64,000 nt of DNA. Origin: Branchiostoma floridae (taxonomy: Eukaryota; Chordata; Leptocardii; Amphioxiformes; Branchiostomatidae). Shown piece after piece: positions 63,785 to 64,000 of this stretch. The stretch covers positions 19,981,712-20,045,711 of the forward strand of contig NC_049988.1 of the NCBI RefSeq assembly GCF_000003815.2, in the 5' to 3' direction. A model generated the notes under the pieces. The model was not told the origin of the DNA and did no database searches. It was given only the letters and a program-made list of their open reading frames with translations. A program made the position numbers and the translations under genes. The first letter of the stretch is position 1. Each line of letters opens with the position of its first letter.

Positions 63785-63905
63785 TAAGTGTAAAGTTCCT
63801 TTCTCACAGCACAGCACATCATAGGTGGCATGTTAGGGGATTCGAACCCTGTAACTCTGAGTTTCGGCTGAACACACTAAACATTATGCCGACAAGACAC
63901 CCCAA
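63785..63905 (-). mobile_element. tRNA-derived SINE, decayed
   Basis: Read on the minus strand it has GGTGTCTTGTCGGCATAATG, then B-box GGGTTCGAATCCCC, then TGCCACCTATGATGTGC. The B-box is perfect but the acceptor stem does not pair and the A-box region is poor, so it is not a functional tRNA gene. The last 95 bp of the window show nothing. Confidence 0.5.
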
Positions 63906-64000
63906 GTAGGTCCCAGTCTAAACTCCTCATTCAACAAATTAACTGTCAATACTGTTATCGACGTCTCCAAAATGAACTGGAAAAGCCAGCAGACTAGAAC

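Noticed and set aside
63835-63905. Possible minus-strand tRNA gene with perfect B-box GGGTTCGAATCCCC
   Set aside because: The acceptor stem does not pair and the A-box half is poor, so it is better explained as a decayed SINE head.

Overview
This is animal genomic DNA: a low density of short coding exons with GT/AG splice signals, very long introns, and many transposon remnants and tandem repeats. One gene is supported with high confidence. It is a plexin-domain-containing (PLXDC, also called TEM7/TEM7R) type I membrane protein on the minus strand. Its signal-peptide exon is at about 35.8 kb, and eleven more exons run from 11.2 kb to 1.5 kb. The last exon or exons, encoding most of the cytoplasmic tail, lie beyond the left edge of the window. 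The twelve exons sum to 1,509 nt (503 codons), and every exon junction keeps the reading frame. The repeat landscape (tRNA-derived SINEs, CR1/L2-type LINE tails, abundant short inverted-repeat elements, local tandem duplications) together with a well-conserved chordate-type PLXDC suggests an amphioxus (Branchiostoma-like) genome. That identification is an inference from general appearance and has not been checked by any search.

Layout. 1-1536: part of the intron after exon 12, holding a 905-bp inverted-repeat element. 1537-11236: exons 12 to 2 of PLXDC, with introns that hold tandem arrays (3.36-4.2 kb and 8.85-9.8 kb). 11237-35756: the 24.5-kb first intron, packed with local tandem arrays (units of about 58, 165, 180, 195, 298 and 440 bp), SINEs, MITE-like elements and LINE 3' ends. 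35757-35880: exon 1, followed upstream by a minisatellite that reaches the start codon. 36-64 kb: no recognisable gene. This part holds a 2.4-kb foldback element with arms of about 1 kb (46.1-48.6 kb), tandem CR1-like LINE tails (51.4-52.2 kb), several long hairpins, microsatellites, and a 100-base assembly gap (45298-45397) inside an inverted-repeat element with poly-C and poly-G tracts.

I found no CRISPR array, no rRNA and no convincing functional tRNA gene. The tRNA-like sequences are SINE heads. I found no novel multi-gene system. The most interesting items are the PLXDC model, the young foldback element with a 12-bp flanking direct repeat, two insertion histories that can be read from target-site duplications, and the minisatellite that forms the apparent 5' leader of PLXDC.
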